64,000 nt of DNA from Paragonimus skrjabini miyazakii (GCA_014338405.1 JTDE01000935.1:104017-168016); one strand, 5' to 3'; positions 1 through 10,974 are shown, counted from the first letter of the stretch. The notes: generated by a model not told the origin, from the sequence alone. Program-made: numbers and translations.

Positions 1-520
1 CGCGATTCCATGTGGGGGAGACAGGCAAACAGCGTCGCAAACACGCGCACGAGCACAAATTAGTGATGCGACGAGCCAACCCTAGATCACAAATGTGACG
101 CCACTGCGCGGACACAGGTCACGCGGTCAACATATTTCATGCGAACGTGGTCGCACGGGCCAAGATGAAAGAGGAACGGCTCGTACTAGAAGCTCACTAT
201 TCGTGAATTTCGTTCAATCGACACAGACATAAACAGCCAACACGTCAGCATCGTTGACACTGAAACGGAAAACGAGCGAAGACAGACCGACAGGGGAACA
301 CGGTGAGCGGGAGAACGATCTCATTCCAACATATTTATTTGTTCGATTGCGGATCCTAATGTTGATTTTAAACTCCACAACCAATCCTTCACTGTTCAGT
401 GCATATTGTTAAAAAAATTGCTTTATATATTTATACATATATATATATATATAAACAGTCCAGGCCGTGCGTAAGACTAGGCTACTACAGCGCATAATCT
501 GACTAGTCTGTTGCTTAACA
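1..520. other. unassigned left edge with AT microsatellite
   Basis: No gene is recognised here. The first 350 bases are relatively GC-rich and the rest AT-rich, with an (AT)n run at about 425-454. It lies upstream of the decayed BEL/Pao element, so it could hold that element's LTR or leader, but no second LTR is visible to confirm this. Confidence 0.4.
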
Positions 521-524
521 TAAG

Positions 525-710
525 TTGACCAAGTGCTCAAACAAAATGAACGAGAACAATGATGTTTGTTCCATCGGTAATTCTCAAGATGGTAGCAATG
601 AAGAGAGTATATTAACCGAGATGCTGATCGTAGCTGAATGGTGCGTAATGAATTTAGAAAAATTGATTTCGAAGTCCATTTTACGGTATCCAGCTGACAC
701 AGGTCTATAG
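525..710 (+). other. short open frame upstream of BEL/Pao gag, unrecognised
   Basis: A 61-codon frame starts with MTKCSNKMNENN and ends in a stop just before the tRNA-like insertion. I do not recognise the protein. Its position ahead of the BEL/Pao gag remnant suggests it may be the N-terminal part of that gag, cut off by the SINE-like sequence at 800-870. That is inference; a chance ORF is equally possible. Confidence 0.2.
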
Positions 711-799
711 GCTTGATAGTGATTGTCTAATGATTAGTGCAGAAATGCATGGTGTATCCAATAACTGATTTAATGTTCCTGTTAAAAGATCAAGGGATA

Positions 800-905
800 T
801 GGGACCGGTAGTGCAGCGGTATGACTGTAGAATGAGGTGTGGCGACCCACGCGTTCAAGTTCTATCGGCAATTTATAGAATGACCATCAAGAGGTGAGTG
901 ACCTT
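800..905 (+). repeat. tRNA-derived SINE-like sequence (box A / box B)
   Basis: The sequence at 809-819 (tagtgcagcgg) fits the RNA polymerase III box A consensus exactly. About 42 bases further, gcgttcaagtt at 851-861 is close to box B. The spacing is tRNA-like. It differs from the tRNA-like head of the element at 8551-8851 and no hammerhead core is seen downstream, so it is probably another SINE family or a tRNA pseudogene. It interrupts the BEL/Pao remnant. Confidence 0.45.
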
Positions 906-1036
906 GGCCGCATCTTTAATTCTCTGTCGAATCTCCTCAAGAGAGATATAATTAGATTCAATAGGGATCCAATGAGATGCTGGTTGTTTATTTACAGTTT
1001 TCAGTCCAACATGTTGAACGCTGTCCAAGATACTGA

Positions 1037-2400
1037 AGCCCATTTATCCTATTTGATTCATTACTGAGACAGCGAAGCAGGAGTAGCTGTCGAAATTTAC
1101 GCTATACTGAAGCCTGAAGAAGGTTTTCGAGATGTCATGGAAACGCTTAAGACTAGGTTTGATCGCCCGCACCTAATCGATCGGGCCCACATCAATCAAC
1201 CAGTTCGTAGACCCATCGTGAAAACAAGTGTTAGGGATGCATTGAACAAACTAGTAATAGAGATGAAATCTTGCCTCAGCACACTACAATCGATGAAGTA
1301 CGAGGCAGATTTGAATGCTTGCGTAACTGTGGCGGCGATCGTTAGACGATTCCCTCATGCGCTCCAGTTTGAATGTTTCAAAAGGGCTTCTGGCATACTT
1401 CGAACACTTCGTGAACCCATTTTCAAGGACTTGTTCGAGTTCGCATGCGATTATGCGGAGATAACCGCTGCACGAGTCACGTATACCGGAGAAGCTAATC
1501 AAAGACACAATGGGTTTCATAGGACTGAACGATCTGAGGCCCAAGGAAACCATATTCCGTCGCTAGCCACTCACGTAATGGACGAATCAGAATGGGGTAC
1601 ATTCTCTCTTGCTTAGAATGTGACGATCATCCCTACCTGAATCTGTGTTCCAAATTCAGAGCTATGAGCATAGCAAAATAGTTGTCGATTGCCACAAAGA
1701 AAGGGTTATGCCAGAGTTTGGCCTCATGGTCAGCCACTTTTCGATGAACTGTAGGTCTAGGAACAAATGTGGATTGATTGGTTGTCAATTTAAACATCAC
1801 CCACTTTTTCATCACGAAAAGGCAACACTTCCTACGTTCGAACGATCGACAGTAAACTTTACGACATCGTCTAACAGCCGAGTAGCTCTTAGAGTGATCC
1901 CAGTTAGGTTACATGCGTCTGAGAAAGTGATGGAAACCAATGCATTACATGACTTCAGATTTGACTAGAATAATCGATGAGCAATTGCTGAGAGAGTTGA
2001 AATTACATACCGGATCGGCTATACTTAATGTTTCAACGGTAACGAAGTAATCCTGATTTCTCACCTCATCAATAACAGAGATTGATTTGTATCCGATGGA
2101 TGGTGGCAAACCTATGCACGTGAATCAGGCTTGGTCCATGAAGAAGATGCTTCCGGTTGAAGGAGTAGTACCATTTTCGGAGCAGCTGACGTGTTGGAAG
2201 CATCTGCAGGATATCTATTTTCCCGACAATTGGAACACGTATAGGAATGAACATACCAGAGGCTCATTGGACATTCTAACAACGACGTGGAAATCCGACG
2301 GAGCCGTATGTAACCCGCATCCCGCTTGGCTGTATATTACCTGGTCAAGTTGACAGCGAACTGTCCGCTGATGATAAAGGAGCGCAGAGTAGGTGAAATC
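1037..2400 (+). pseudogene. BEL/Pao retrotransposon gag to protease region, decayed
   Basis: The longest open frame (1137-1616) reads like the DUF1759 gag domain of BEL/Pao elements: a TLKTRFDRPHLID segment, then spaced helices with LP-type motifs and PIFKDLFEF. A frame shift later, 1615-1830 shows a Cys/His zinc-knuckle region (C-D-D-H, then HFSMNCRSRNKCGLIGCQFKHHPL). At 2080-2350 a stretch resembles the segment linking protease and reverse transcriptase (EQLTCWKHLQDIYFPD, HPAWLYITW). Several stops and frame shifts break it, including a TGA at about 1065 and stops near 1616 and 2050. It is a dead element with no LTR pair found. Confidence 0.7.
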
Positions 2401-2601
2401 ATTTATCGTGAAACGCGGTCTTTATTATGGGACTAATTTGCCGTCGAAGTACAGTTGCCCAGCATTGCCTATTATTCAGTCACTTCTCAGAGGTTGATGT
2501 TACCTCAGTGAAAGTCTGCAAGTGAAATTGAAACGACTAGAAACCGTACAGTAAGAGAGTTCAGTAGATGCCTTAAACCTCCAGCGAACACTCTGAGAAA
2601 T

Positions 2602-2832
2602 TTGTGTCCCTTTTTTGAAAGTGTCATCATACAGGTTGAAGGAAGGTTCGGCTGGCCTCTATTGTCATGTGATGTGAAACATCCCGTTCATTTACCGATA
2701 TCACAGAAACGGCAGAAGTGGCAAAAACCAACGAGACGACAAGTTAGGGAACCTAGCTTAGCCACCGGTGTTCGCAATTCAAGAAGTCGGTGGCAGAAAG
2801 GCATAGTAGAAAAAGGCCAAAAGAGAGCGTGA
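2602..2832 (+). pseudogene. BEL/Pao reverse-transcriptase N-terminal remnant
   Basis: The 76-codon frame contains VEGRFGWPLL followed by HLPISQKRQKWQKPTRRQV. This fits the segment just before the BEL/Pao reverse transcriptase (V..RF.vPLpW...LP.N...A..RL..L.rrl). It continues the element at 1037-2400 in the same direction. No catalytic RT motif follows, so the element is truncated about here. Confidence 0.5.
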
Positions 2833-2849
2833 CGGGCGGATGAGAAACG

Positions 2850-3213
2850 CGGTTATACGGAAGAAGAAAGGAGATACAGAAGGAACGTTTGAGGGATTGG
2901 TTTCCTACAGGAAACGCCGAACGAATACTATGCCGCCGATACTACGGTTGTCGGGGGAGTTTGAAATGCAATTTCACACTTAACATTTGCCCTACTTATT
3001 TGTTCACAGTAGTATGCTTTCATCTCCGAATTCAACGTGATCCTTGGTTTTCATTATCCGTCCTTACTCGCAACTGTTTGATGCGTCTACATATATTTGA
3101 TTTCCATAAACTCCATTTCGGCCGTAAATAACTGAGCTGCATTTTGCTTTATCACGTATATTCCATTCCTCACCGCAGTGCAGCATGTTCGGTTATCTGA
3201 GTAACATTAACAA
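2850..3213. other. unassigned interval
   Basis: No gene, RNA or repeat is recognised. It separates the end of the BEL/Pao remnant from the intronic repeat of family copy 1. The open frame 2889-3131 has no recognisable similarity. Confidence 0.4.
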
Positions 3214-3505
3214 GCTCGGTCATTTTCATCAAGTTTTTCACAATTATATGGGGAGAGTGCGAGTCATATATGAAAGTTCTATAAAATCAAATGAACCATT
3301 AGACCTCACAATTGTGGTGCGTACTACAGTCTACTGGAGGAGGGTAGGAGTGTTGATGTGGGTGTTAGATTATTAGGCAGGCTCGTCATGCAATATTGGT
3401 TCGTTGGTGTCAAGTGTTCCATGCTTGCTCCGATGGCTTTGGAATAATAATTTGTTCATGTAATCGTAAATGCTTGATGAGAATTACCGAAAACATTTGC
3501 GTGTC
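3214..3505 (+). repeat. intronic repeat with inverted hammerhead-like ends, copy 1
   Basis: The left end (3214-3233) is, read on the minus strand, a decayed form of the motif at the right end (3473-3505): TTGATGAG, a short spacer, then CGAAAACA. The interior is alignable with the repeats at 20173-20397 and 59208-59502 (shared gagagtgcgagtca and gtaggagtgttg segments). In all three places it sits upstream of the exon corresponding to 59846-59986, so it was inserted before the gene family duplicated. Confidence 0.6.
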
Positions 3506-3613
3506 AACGTGAATTCTTGTGAAATTCACATGAATGCTTGTTATTCCAAATTACTTTATAACACTGGTTCTCAATGGTATTAACACAAGTAGAGATTTTT
3601 GCAACATATATGG

Positions 3614-4405
3614 AAATCATCCACCGACACAATTCTTTTCGCATATTTTGCATAGCAGTCTGAGTGGATGGTCCAGTTTATAGGCGGGCAATATTTCTGG
3701 GATAGAACGCAAAAGGAAGCTTCGACGATTTTACCAAAGAAGTAGGAGGGAACGTAAGTTTGTCCTTCGTTGAAATTCTTGTCTAAACCTGCTGACAAGC
3801 GCAATCACACAAGGTGTTTTATCATGAACTATAAGTCAACAAGGCGCACTTTCTGTAAAAGGCCAGCACATCGGCGGAAGTAATTAGCTCAATTGCAGCT
3901 TTTCGGAATTCATACAAACATTGAACATCACACTTTCATTGGGCTGACTGCTGATCTCGCACCACACTGTTAAAAAACCAGCAATTAAATCCATATATCT
4001 GATCGCATTTCATAGATTCAAACTTAGCTATCACTAGCAAATACGAGCTGTCACAAACACCCTAACAGATTAATTGATCCCATTCTGACTGCTACGAAAC
4101 TTGAGGCATTGTACACAGTACATTTCTTCATTTACTCACGAACAGGTAAAACGGCATTTTGTGAAGTTTGTGCGTTCACTCCCACTAATGGGAGCTATAC
4201 AAAAAATGGAACAACGCTTTATAAAGAGACAACGGATCAGACACGAACAAGAATGCAAGCTAAAATCACATTCAACAACTCCATGTTGGTCGCCAACGAC
4301 CTAAACTACAGCTGCCCTCGGTTCCAGTAATTGGCAAAGGCCACTTTGGATTAAGATTTTCTCTACAGACAAAAGTTTATTAGTGGAAAGAGGTGAAACG
4401 TTTTG
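3614..4405 (+). pseudogene. relic of secreted-protein family, copy 1 (exons 5-6 only)
   Basis: Two segments match exons of the gene at 57658-62465. The exon-5 equivalent at 3614-3753 keeps a gtaagt donor but has a 2-nt deletion and stop codons. The exon-6 equivalent at 4146-4405 follows an aacag acceptor; it begins VKRHFVKF, shifts frame, continues as AKITFNNSMLVAN, and then stops after CPRFQ where the paralogues have CPPFKEL. The start of the gene (signal peptide and micro-exons) was not found upstream. It is the most decayed of the three copies. Confidence 0.75.
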
Positions 4406-4680
4406 GTTAATATGTACTGAAGTAATCATACAAAGAGGAATGACTGTGGGTCAAGGACGTGAAGGTTTAACGGAAACCTGCTTAAATTTGCTTCACAATA
4501 ACTCACATTTTTGTAGTATTTGTCAGCCATCTGCGCTTCCGCAGATGTCAAGGCTGAAGTTTATGAAAGAAACAAATTATGAGTATTTCAAGAATTATCA
4601 AAAAACACAAGAACGACTTGAAGTATTGAGTTCCCTCTATCCAGTTCATTAAGACGGCTAGAAGACATACATTGCGAGAT

Positions 4681-4706
4681 ACAAGCATTCCGTTTATTCT
4701 CATCAG
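4681..4706 (-). ncRNA. degenerate hammerhead-like motif at PLE 3' end
   Basis: On the minus strand the sequence reads CTGATGAG, AATAAA, then CGGAATGC. It aligns along its length with the canonical-core motif after the PLE at 50380-50850, including the downstream ATCTCGC. The GAA half of the core is changed to GGA, so it is probably inactive. It lies just past the end of the PLE at 4737-6620 on the same strand. Confidence 0.5.
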
Positions 4707-4736
4707 TCGACTACATAAAACATTCAGTTATGTAAA

Positions 4737-6620
4737 TCAAGCGCTTGGCGACAAAACATTGAACTGAACGAACACCACGTGGGAGCAATTAGGGTTCACT
4801 GCCACGTTAACTAAACTGATTGCTTCAGCACCTTTTGCTAACGAAGGGCCGGTGCGTGACGTTTGATCTGCCTCGGAGAACGCCAACAGCCTGGGATTGC
4901 GTTTGCCCCATAGAACTATGAATGAAGTGACGGGGTCAACCACATGACCTGCTGATATTAAGTGTTTCGAGATTGAAGACGCCGGGTTTCTGTCTGGGTG
5001 TTTGTATACTGATCCACGTTGAGTCATTGTCTGCACCAGCCACTTGGCGATGTGCCCCGCCTTCCTTTATCGTGTTTTCTGGTCCGTTCTGTCAATGTAT
5101 GAGTCAACGCAACTGCAGGTGAACTGGTAGGTAACATGAGAGGCAGAGTTTTCTGAGAAAGAACGATTGGGGTAGTGGAGACTCATCCCATGGGAGGATA
5201 GCAACAAACGCAATTCCGCTACGGGATATGTGCGATCAGTGGCTGATTTCAACTTTCGATTTACGTCGGTAATATTGTGGAAAGTTGTATAAAGAAGGGT
5301 AATAAATACTTGCTTTTTCGGCACTGATTGTGGTTGGGAAGTAGCCAGTCGTTCCGTGCAATGAATTTCAATAAATTGGACTGGATATCCATTCGCCAGC
5401 ACAACATTCTCCATTAACTCCTTATTAGACGTTAGGTGGTCGGCCGTGCATAATTTCCTTGCTCGGTGAAAAATAGTTCGCAATAAACTATGTTTGTAAG
5501 CGACGGACGCAAATGAAGAGAATTGTAGGTACTGCCCACTCTCTGTGGCTTTCCGATAAACAAACCTACTAAGCGTACCCTCTAAACGCCTAGAAAAAAG
5601 GACATCTAAGAACTGTAGTGAGTTATCTAGCTCCTGTTCATGAGTGACACGGAGATTTCGGTGCGACGGGCTACTCATTGCTACACCATCAACTTGCTTA
5701 TAAGCACATTCATCAAACTCAAACCAAATGTTTTCCGTACAGATAAGAATCAGTTCTTTAAGGCAGTCGACAGGAATGTGTAAAGAAATATTACGAATTA
5801 AAATAAAATTATATTAATATTCAACTGCTCCATGTAATGAGACGTTCGTGAATAGTGAGTCAACGTCAGTTGAATATATCTTTCGTGTGAAACTCGTCCA
5901 AATGTTCTCCGAAATATCACATAACTCAAAAGAATTCTTCAAAGAACGGGAACTGAGGGTTTTACTGATGAGATCAGAGAGTTGAACTGGTCATCGAGCG
6001 ACGCTGTGGTAGGCTGAATCATCCATGGCGAGGATAGGCCTTAGAGGGATACCGGCTTTGTGCAATTTTGATGGTCCTCTCATTCTTGGTGTACGGGTCC
6101 CAGTTAGTTTCAACTGTTTATACTCCTGCTCTCTTATATATCGATGCAACAGAAAAATTTGCAGCTTCCTCGATATTTATTTTTCCATCAGAATGTCATT
6201 ATCTGGCTTACGGTCAACTTTGAACTTCCTATCATCAGCCAGGACGGTGCGCATTTTCATCACATAGTCAGCTTTATTCAAGATTACAATGCCAAAGCCT
6301 TTATCTGGCTTCACAAGTACAACGTCCTGCGTCTGTCTCAGTTGTTTCATGGCCTCATAATATACGGAGAGTGGACAGCAATGCTGACAAATTGGTGGCA
6401 ACATAAACTGATGCGAAACATCGACCATTTGAGTAAGAAACCAACCTGCAATTTCTGGCGAGGTGTAAGACAACACTTTTTGCTGGTCGTATAGGTTTTC
6501 AAGCTGAATTTGAATCGTTAACTGGTTAACCTTCTTCGGCGGGGGTTTGTATTTTAAGTCCTGAGAAAGTACTTCTAACTGCACTGCTGGTACAATTTTA
6601 TATCAAACCAAGTAAAAGTT
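4737..6620 (-). pseudogene. Penelope-like element 1: RT plus GIY-YIG endonuclease, decayed
   Basis: Read on the minus strand, 6584-6177 gives the N-terminal part, with VLVKPDKGFGIVILNK matching the PLE segment with ADKG. The interval 6140-5950 shows the PKLHKAGIPLRPI-type motif. From 5678 to 5067 comes the post-catalytic RT region (LQFLDVLFSRR, SRFVYRKAT, LANGYPVQF), then the start of the GIY-YIG domain (VTYQFTCSCVDSYIDRTD). The end, 5036-4737, includes SISKHLISAGH and NPRLLAFSEA. The catalytic YxDD region is not in a readable frame, and frame breaks separate the pieces. Confidence 0.8.
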
Positions 6621-6819
6621 TCACTCAGTAATATGCAAATCAGATGGACCTTTACATTGAATTTTTCATGGAAATTGATTCCGGATTGGACACTATCTAG
6701 GCTTCCACATCTATTTACCGAATAGTCTGAAACTGGGCCTTGCAAGCTGTTTGACAAATAGAGCTAAATTAATCTGTACGGCAGTTACGGTGGAACTGGA
6801 TTAAGCTTGCAACATGGTA

Positions 6820-7480
6820 TCCTTTCTGGTAATGTCTATCCTGAGAAATCTATCACCAGAAACATGAAAGATAGACTTATGTGAGCCCCAGTATACACAG
6901 TTGATAATAAAAGGCTCTACATAACTTTGCCATTCAAAAGGGACGCGACAGCTGAGTTGAAAGCGCGCCAACTAGCTAACGCGATCGGTGGTACCTATTA
7001 TGCTGCAAGTCCCGTCGTAACGTTCCACTCAAAGTGGACGGTGTCACTTAATCTGAAGGATAATATGCCTAGCAGTGCTGCCTCAATTTGATCTATTCAT
7101 TTGCCTGTTCCTGTGGTTCACCATACATTGGTCGCAACACTAGGCGTTTGTCGGAAAGAATACGTGAACACTGCCTGGCGTGGCTTCGCTCCGAAATAAC
7201 AAAGAACATTAATTCCTCCATTCTGGTCCACCTGGTTGACTGTACCGACACGCAGACACGGATAAGGCGTTTCGCATAGTCTACCGTGCCCCGGTGGTGC
7301 ATCCTGTCTATAGCCAAGGCGGTCGCAATCCGATTAGGTCAGCCGGATTTGTGTATTTAAAAACAGTTCGTTCGCACCCTGGGATTACCTTAACCAAACA
7401 CCAGCAGTCAACCCACGCGACAATTTGATTCCATCCCACCTCCCCAACTCATCCAAATTAACATTGACTTACGAAAACCT
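6820..7480 (+). pseudogene. Penelope-like element 2: 3' part with GIY-YIG endonuclease
   Basis: On the + strand, reading across frame shifts, 6930-7080 gives the end of the RT (YITLPFKRDATAEL, YYAASPVVTFHSK). From 7088 to 7279 comes the GIY-YIG domain: IYSFACSCGSPYIGRNTRRL, SERIREHCLAWL, ILVHLVDC. The C-terminal tail to about 7480 is shared with the fragment at 41880-42200. It lies divergently beside PLE 1. The 5' two thirds are missing and no hammerhead core was found in its 3' flank. Confidence 0.75.
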
Positions 7481-7963
7481 TCCTCTCCTGTGATCATAAC
7501 TACAACTAAGTCGTGCTTGTGTTTTACCCAATCGCTTTACCCCCGTACTACCTTTGATCAATTGCTTCCCATACTATTACTTAATTTGATATATGCTTTA
7601 CCAGACTAAAATGAAAATTTATGGAAAACAGTTCTGTTCGCTGAAACCAAAATTGTTTCACATTCATTGTCTAGATTTCTCAATTTTCATTCCGTCACTG
7701 AATAGATCAAGGTGGCCTAAATCGATGTGAGAGATTGCCGCATGCCAACAACATTGTGTAATTCAGATTTTTTAAATGTGCTCTATCCCTGTCTTACTCT
7801 GCTATACATGTTTGTGATTGCAGCATGATTTCGTAAAACGACGTCGTCGGGCATTTGAAAAAAATCGATATGAACTAATGAAACCAGTGGGGACTAATAT
7901 AGATATAGGCGTAAGGCTAACTCCCATATAGTAGAAACAGAAGGCCGGCAGCTGTGGATACAG

Positions 7964-8330
7964 CTAGAACTGTAGTGTATTTCGAGTGACAAGCAACTTC
8001 TTAAATAGCAAAACGTAAATTAATCCATTGTAGAATTTGACACCTGAAGCTGCCAATCGCTCCACGTTCACCTGGTGCTTAAGTCGCGGACCAAAATCAC
8101 AAAGGTAGCTGGAACACATTTGACTTGTTATATTCGAATCATTCCAAAAGATGAAAACAAGATCATTACGTGCTGTGATATATGATCTGTTAGCCCGCAT
8201 AGTAAGGTGAACAAAAACGGCCCCAGTTGTGTTCCACTTGATCCTCTCAGAGTCTAACGTAACCACTGGGGTATGTGCAATGTAGGACGTATACGGAAGT
8301 TGTCTCGTCCAGTTGTGAACGGCGTAATCA
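7964..8330 (-). other. unrecognised coding-like open frame
   Basis: A minus-strand frame of at least 100 codons runs from about 8330 (upstream of its first ATG at 8266) to a stop at 7964. It contains LDSERIKWNTTGAVFVH, NDLVFIFWNDSNIT and FYNGLIYVLLFKK. The composition is that of a folded protein rather than random sequence, with two NxT sequons. I cannot assign a family. It could be an exon of a host gene or part of a transposon. Confidence 0.35.
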
Positions 8331-8615
8331 CACTAAGGTTATAATTATGTATGTCAAGTATGACACTGGTAGACTGCAAGAATGAACAGTACTGTTGCTT
8401 CATTCTGTATGTGTACGTTAACTTTGTGTAACAAATACGTACGTGGAGAGAAAGTTACTCGTGTTGACTTTTCAGGAGTTTATCCTACGACTGTTTCTGC
8501 TGTCAGATGCAACAAGTTTGTATCCATGATTACAGTCAGTTTGAAGTTGGAATTTAATTAGGATCGCGGCTGTCGCATTCCCATAGACTATCCAGTCGGC
8601 CCATTTCGAAAAGAA

Positions 8616-8660
8616 GCACTAGACTCGAGTTTCGCTCTCATTAGAGCTCGTCAGTAGTGC
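8616..8660 (-). ncRNA. hammerhead ribozyme, type I, complete conserved core
   Basis: On the minus strand: stem I GCACUA pairs with UAGUGC (6 bp); CUGACGA fits CUGANGA; stem II GCUCU-AAUG-AGAGC is a perfect 5-bp hairpin; GAA follows; stem III is the 8-nt palindrome ACUCGAGU; then C17. Predicted cleavage is 3' of C17, between positions 8622 and 8621. All core nucleotides of the hammerhead consensus are present. The very short or self-dimerising stem III is typical of hammerheads in retroelements. Confidence 0.85.
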
Positions 8661-8678
8661 ATATCATCAGCACTGCCG

Positions 8679-8733
8679 GGACTTGAACCACGGACATGCT
8701 GTTCATGAGGCAACCGTGTGTACCACTGCGCCA
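8679..8733 (-). promoter_or_regulatory. internal RNA polymerase III promoter (box A and box B)
   Basis: Box A is at 8733-8723 (tggcgcagtgg) and box B at 8689-8679 (ggttcaagtcc), both exact matches to consensus, with 33 bases between them. They would drive minus-strand transcription through the ribozyme just downstream. Confidence 0.7.
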
Positions 8734-8859
8734 TTGACCTCACGTTAGGACTGGATAGTCTATGGGAATGCGACAGCCGCGATCAATTGTGGGTGATGTT
8801 CAAATTGAAATAGACCAAATCCCCGACTACTCATCAGTAATTTAATTAGGAGTGTGTTC

Positions 8860-10270
8860 TTCATTGGCGTTTTCTTACTCAGTTGCTAGTTCATCAGCAA
8901 TTGGGGCAAATATCAAAATGTATAGAATGGCTTGACTGATTCACAGTTATGTGTCGAGGCTTTAGTTTAAATAAGTCTTGATGGCGCCACTTTTGTCCAG
9001 CCGTCAAGAGTTTCAGCTAGAACATTCCGCCGACTAGTTGTAATATTCCGCTGATTCTGCTACTCTCCTGTTAATGTTGCCAGTGGATGGTCAACCGGAT
9101 ATTTAACAAGAATACTGAGTAATTTATCCTCCTCTTCTCACAAGCTGTGATTGTATGACAGTGATCACAGTTGGCAATTGGTCATGGGAAGATTTCATAG
9201 AAAACTGGGTTCTGAGTCGAAGTTCCTCATTATCATTGCTACTCCTATAAATTCTACTCATGAGTTCAGCCGTCCGACCGGCTTGCTTTATACCAAGCTA
9301 AAAGGCTGGACAAAAGAATGAACAATTATACTCGCCTATAACGTACTATTCGACCTGACATCGCCTCTCGCTTTATAACCATAGAGTTGCAAACGTGTGT
9401 TATATCAATGTCAGAGAGTAGTTCACGCTTTAATGGCGCAATACCAAAATGTGCAATAGAAGATTGACAACATATTCAGTGTATTCTTGAACTAATGAAT
9501 CTTTCCAAGAGCTCTTGAGACAATATGTGAATAATTTCTCGTGAAATGTAGCAGCCAGATATTTGTGAAATGCTATCAAGTGAATTCAAAACGTACGATT
9601 GAAATGAATTAGATACCACAATCAAACCGCCATTGTATGAACGAAACTGGATATGTGTTATTATTCCAGACAAAGTGATTCTGTTCGAAATATTGCTGAA
9701 AACCTTAGACTGCATTCAGTAAAACATTGCAAATTAATATCTTCACCGAAACCTATCTAGACATTTACCAAACGTTAAGGCTGAAAGTATAAAGGAGACG
9801 CCAAAGAAACAACATCTATGTTTGCACTCACCATTCAGAAATATACGATGAGTGATCGAAACACATATGATATATATATATATATAGACAAGGAAGAATA
9901 TGTTTGTTGTACCTCATCTAAGCATACTCATCCTTATATGTCGCGTAACGAAATTTGAAATCGTGATAGTTTGAGTGACCATTAAATAATATTCATATTT
10001 AAAACACCTTTCTCAAAATCATTCTGGGAACAGGATTGATAAACAGCAGGCTGAACGATTTCGTACCTGGCCAATGTCGTCACACTACATTCAAAACGTA
10101 CTGAAGTGTTTGTGTTTATATTGAAGAGTCAAACAAAATTAGTGGAAAATAAATGCACGACAGCACACGCCCACGCGCGAGCAATGCAGTTTTTCACTTA
10201 CCACTGCAGTTTCAGCTAAAGACCAGGTCCTTCTGTTGGCATAGATGTGGATGCCATCTGTGAGTAGCAG
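8860..10270. other. unassigned interval with AT microsatellite
   Basis: No gene is recognised. There is an (AT)n run at about 9870-9886. A minus-strand frame at 9476-9715 has a protein-like composition (GGLIVVSNSFQSYVLNSLDSI) but no known motif. Confidence 0.3.
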
Positions 10271-10275
10271 CAGTC

Positions 10276-10795
10276 TCACCGAACTGAAACAGCCATCGAA
10301 TGTTGGCAATGTAGACGAGCACTGATAATCTCATGTATACAAGTCAACAAGTGATGTATAGTTGAATATTTTGGCTGTTTGCGTTTTACTGGTGGTGCAA
10401 AAACAGTTGATGAGACCTGTTCCATTTCACGTCCAAGCCATGCTGGAACATGATCGGCTACTCCACAGAGCAACCGTCGTCCCGTTCTGCTCAAGTAGAT
10501 GGTCTGACACCCATATTGTGACTGTATTTACCAGTTCACCTGACTGGATGATTTTCTGGCAAGTAATTGTGAAAACATTACAGTGAGAAATGAGGCGCGA
10601 AATCTCCTTGCTCCCCTCTGGAAGGACATGATCGAAATTGAGTTGGTAGAGACCGAAGCGCCTACCATATTTTGTCCAGTTGTTCCGAAAATTCTTTAGT
10701 AGGCTTATTTGTGTTTTCGTTAAACAAAATAACCTGAAGTGATTATTTAAAATCGTGTAACATTTATCCTTGAACATCATGCTGTTAACAAACAA
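10276..10795 (-). pseudogene. unclassified repeated coding segment, copy A
   Basis: Read on the minus strand, about 10720-10430 gives a protein segment containing GELVNTVTIWVSDHL and EQNGTTVALW. It aligns over roughly 100 residues with the + strand segment at 31262-31690 (ELVNTV..WVS.HL.E.NGTTVA; LFN.NTNI near the start). I do not recognise the family. Stops and a frame shift show decay in both copies, as expected for an interspersed element. Confidence 0.4.
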
Positions 10796-10974
10796 GACTG
10801 CTACTTATTACCAAAGCACTTCTGAACAAAAAGACTGTGATCCGTCTCATCACAATCTGGAATCAGTTGTTTTGACGAGTTCAATTTTTAACAACTTTCA
10901 ATCATTTTGTGTATATAGTGAGCAGCTAATTGGTTCGGTTGTTGCATGCTCATTTATGATAACCTCCACTTAAT

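Larger units (their letters stand above)
8551..8851 (-). repeat. SINE-like element: tRNA head, hammerhead ribozyme, 36-bp inverted repeats
   Basis: On the minus strand the order is: right inverted-repeat arm (8749-8784), box A (8733-8723, tggcgcagtgg, perfect), box B (8689-8679, ggttcaagtcc, perfect), a hammerhead ribozyme (8660-8616), then the left arm (8562-8597). The two 36-base arms are perfect reverse complements. A 13-base direct repeat (aatttaattagga) at 8551-8563 and 8839-8851 looks like a target-site duplication, which would fit LINE-driven retroposition. The tRNA-head-plus-hammerhead combination is that of the schistosome Sm-alpha SINE. A related, internally deleted copy lies at 47607-47814. 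Confidence 0.8.

Noticed and set aside
4383..4652. 89-residue frame after copy 1 exon 6
   Set aside because: Its start overlaps the end of the pseudogene exon in another frame and the rest has no similarity to the paralogues.
7440..7640. Search for a hammerhead after PLE 2
   Set aside because: ttgacttacgaaaacc vaguely resembles the core, but CUGANGA is absent and the related flank at 41.8 kb does not preserve it.
8791..8838. CTGATGAGTAGTCGG on the minus strand at the outer end of the SINE as a second hammerhead
   Set aside because: No GAA half follows at the right distance and no stems form; it is conserved in both copies simply as element sequence.
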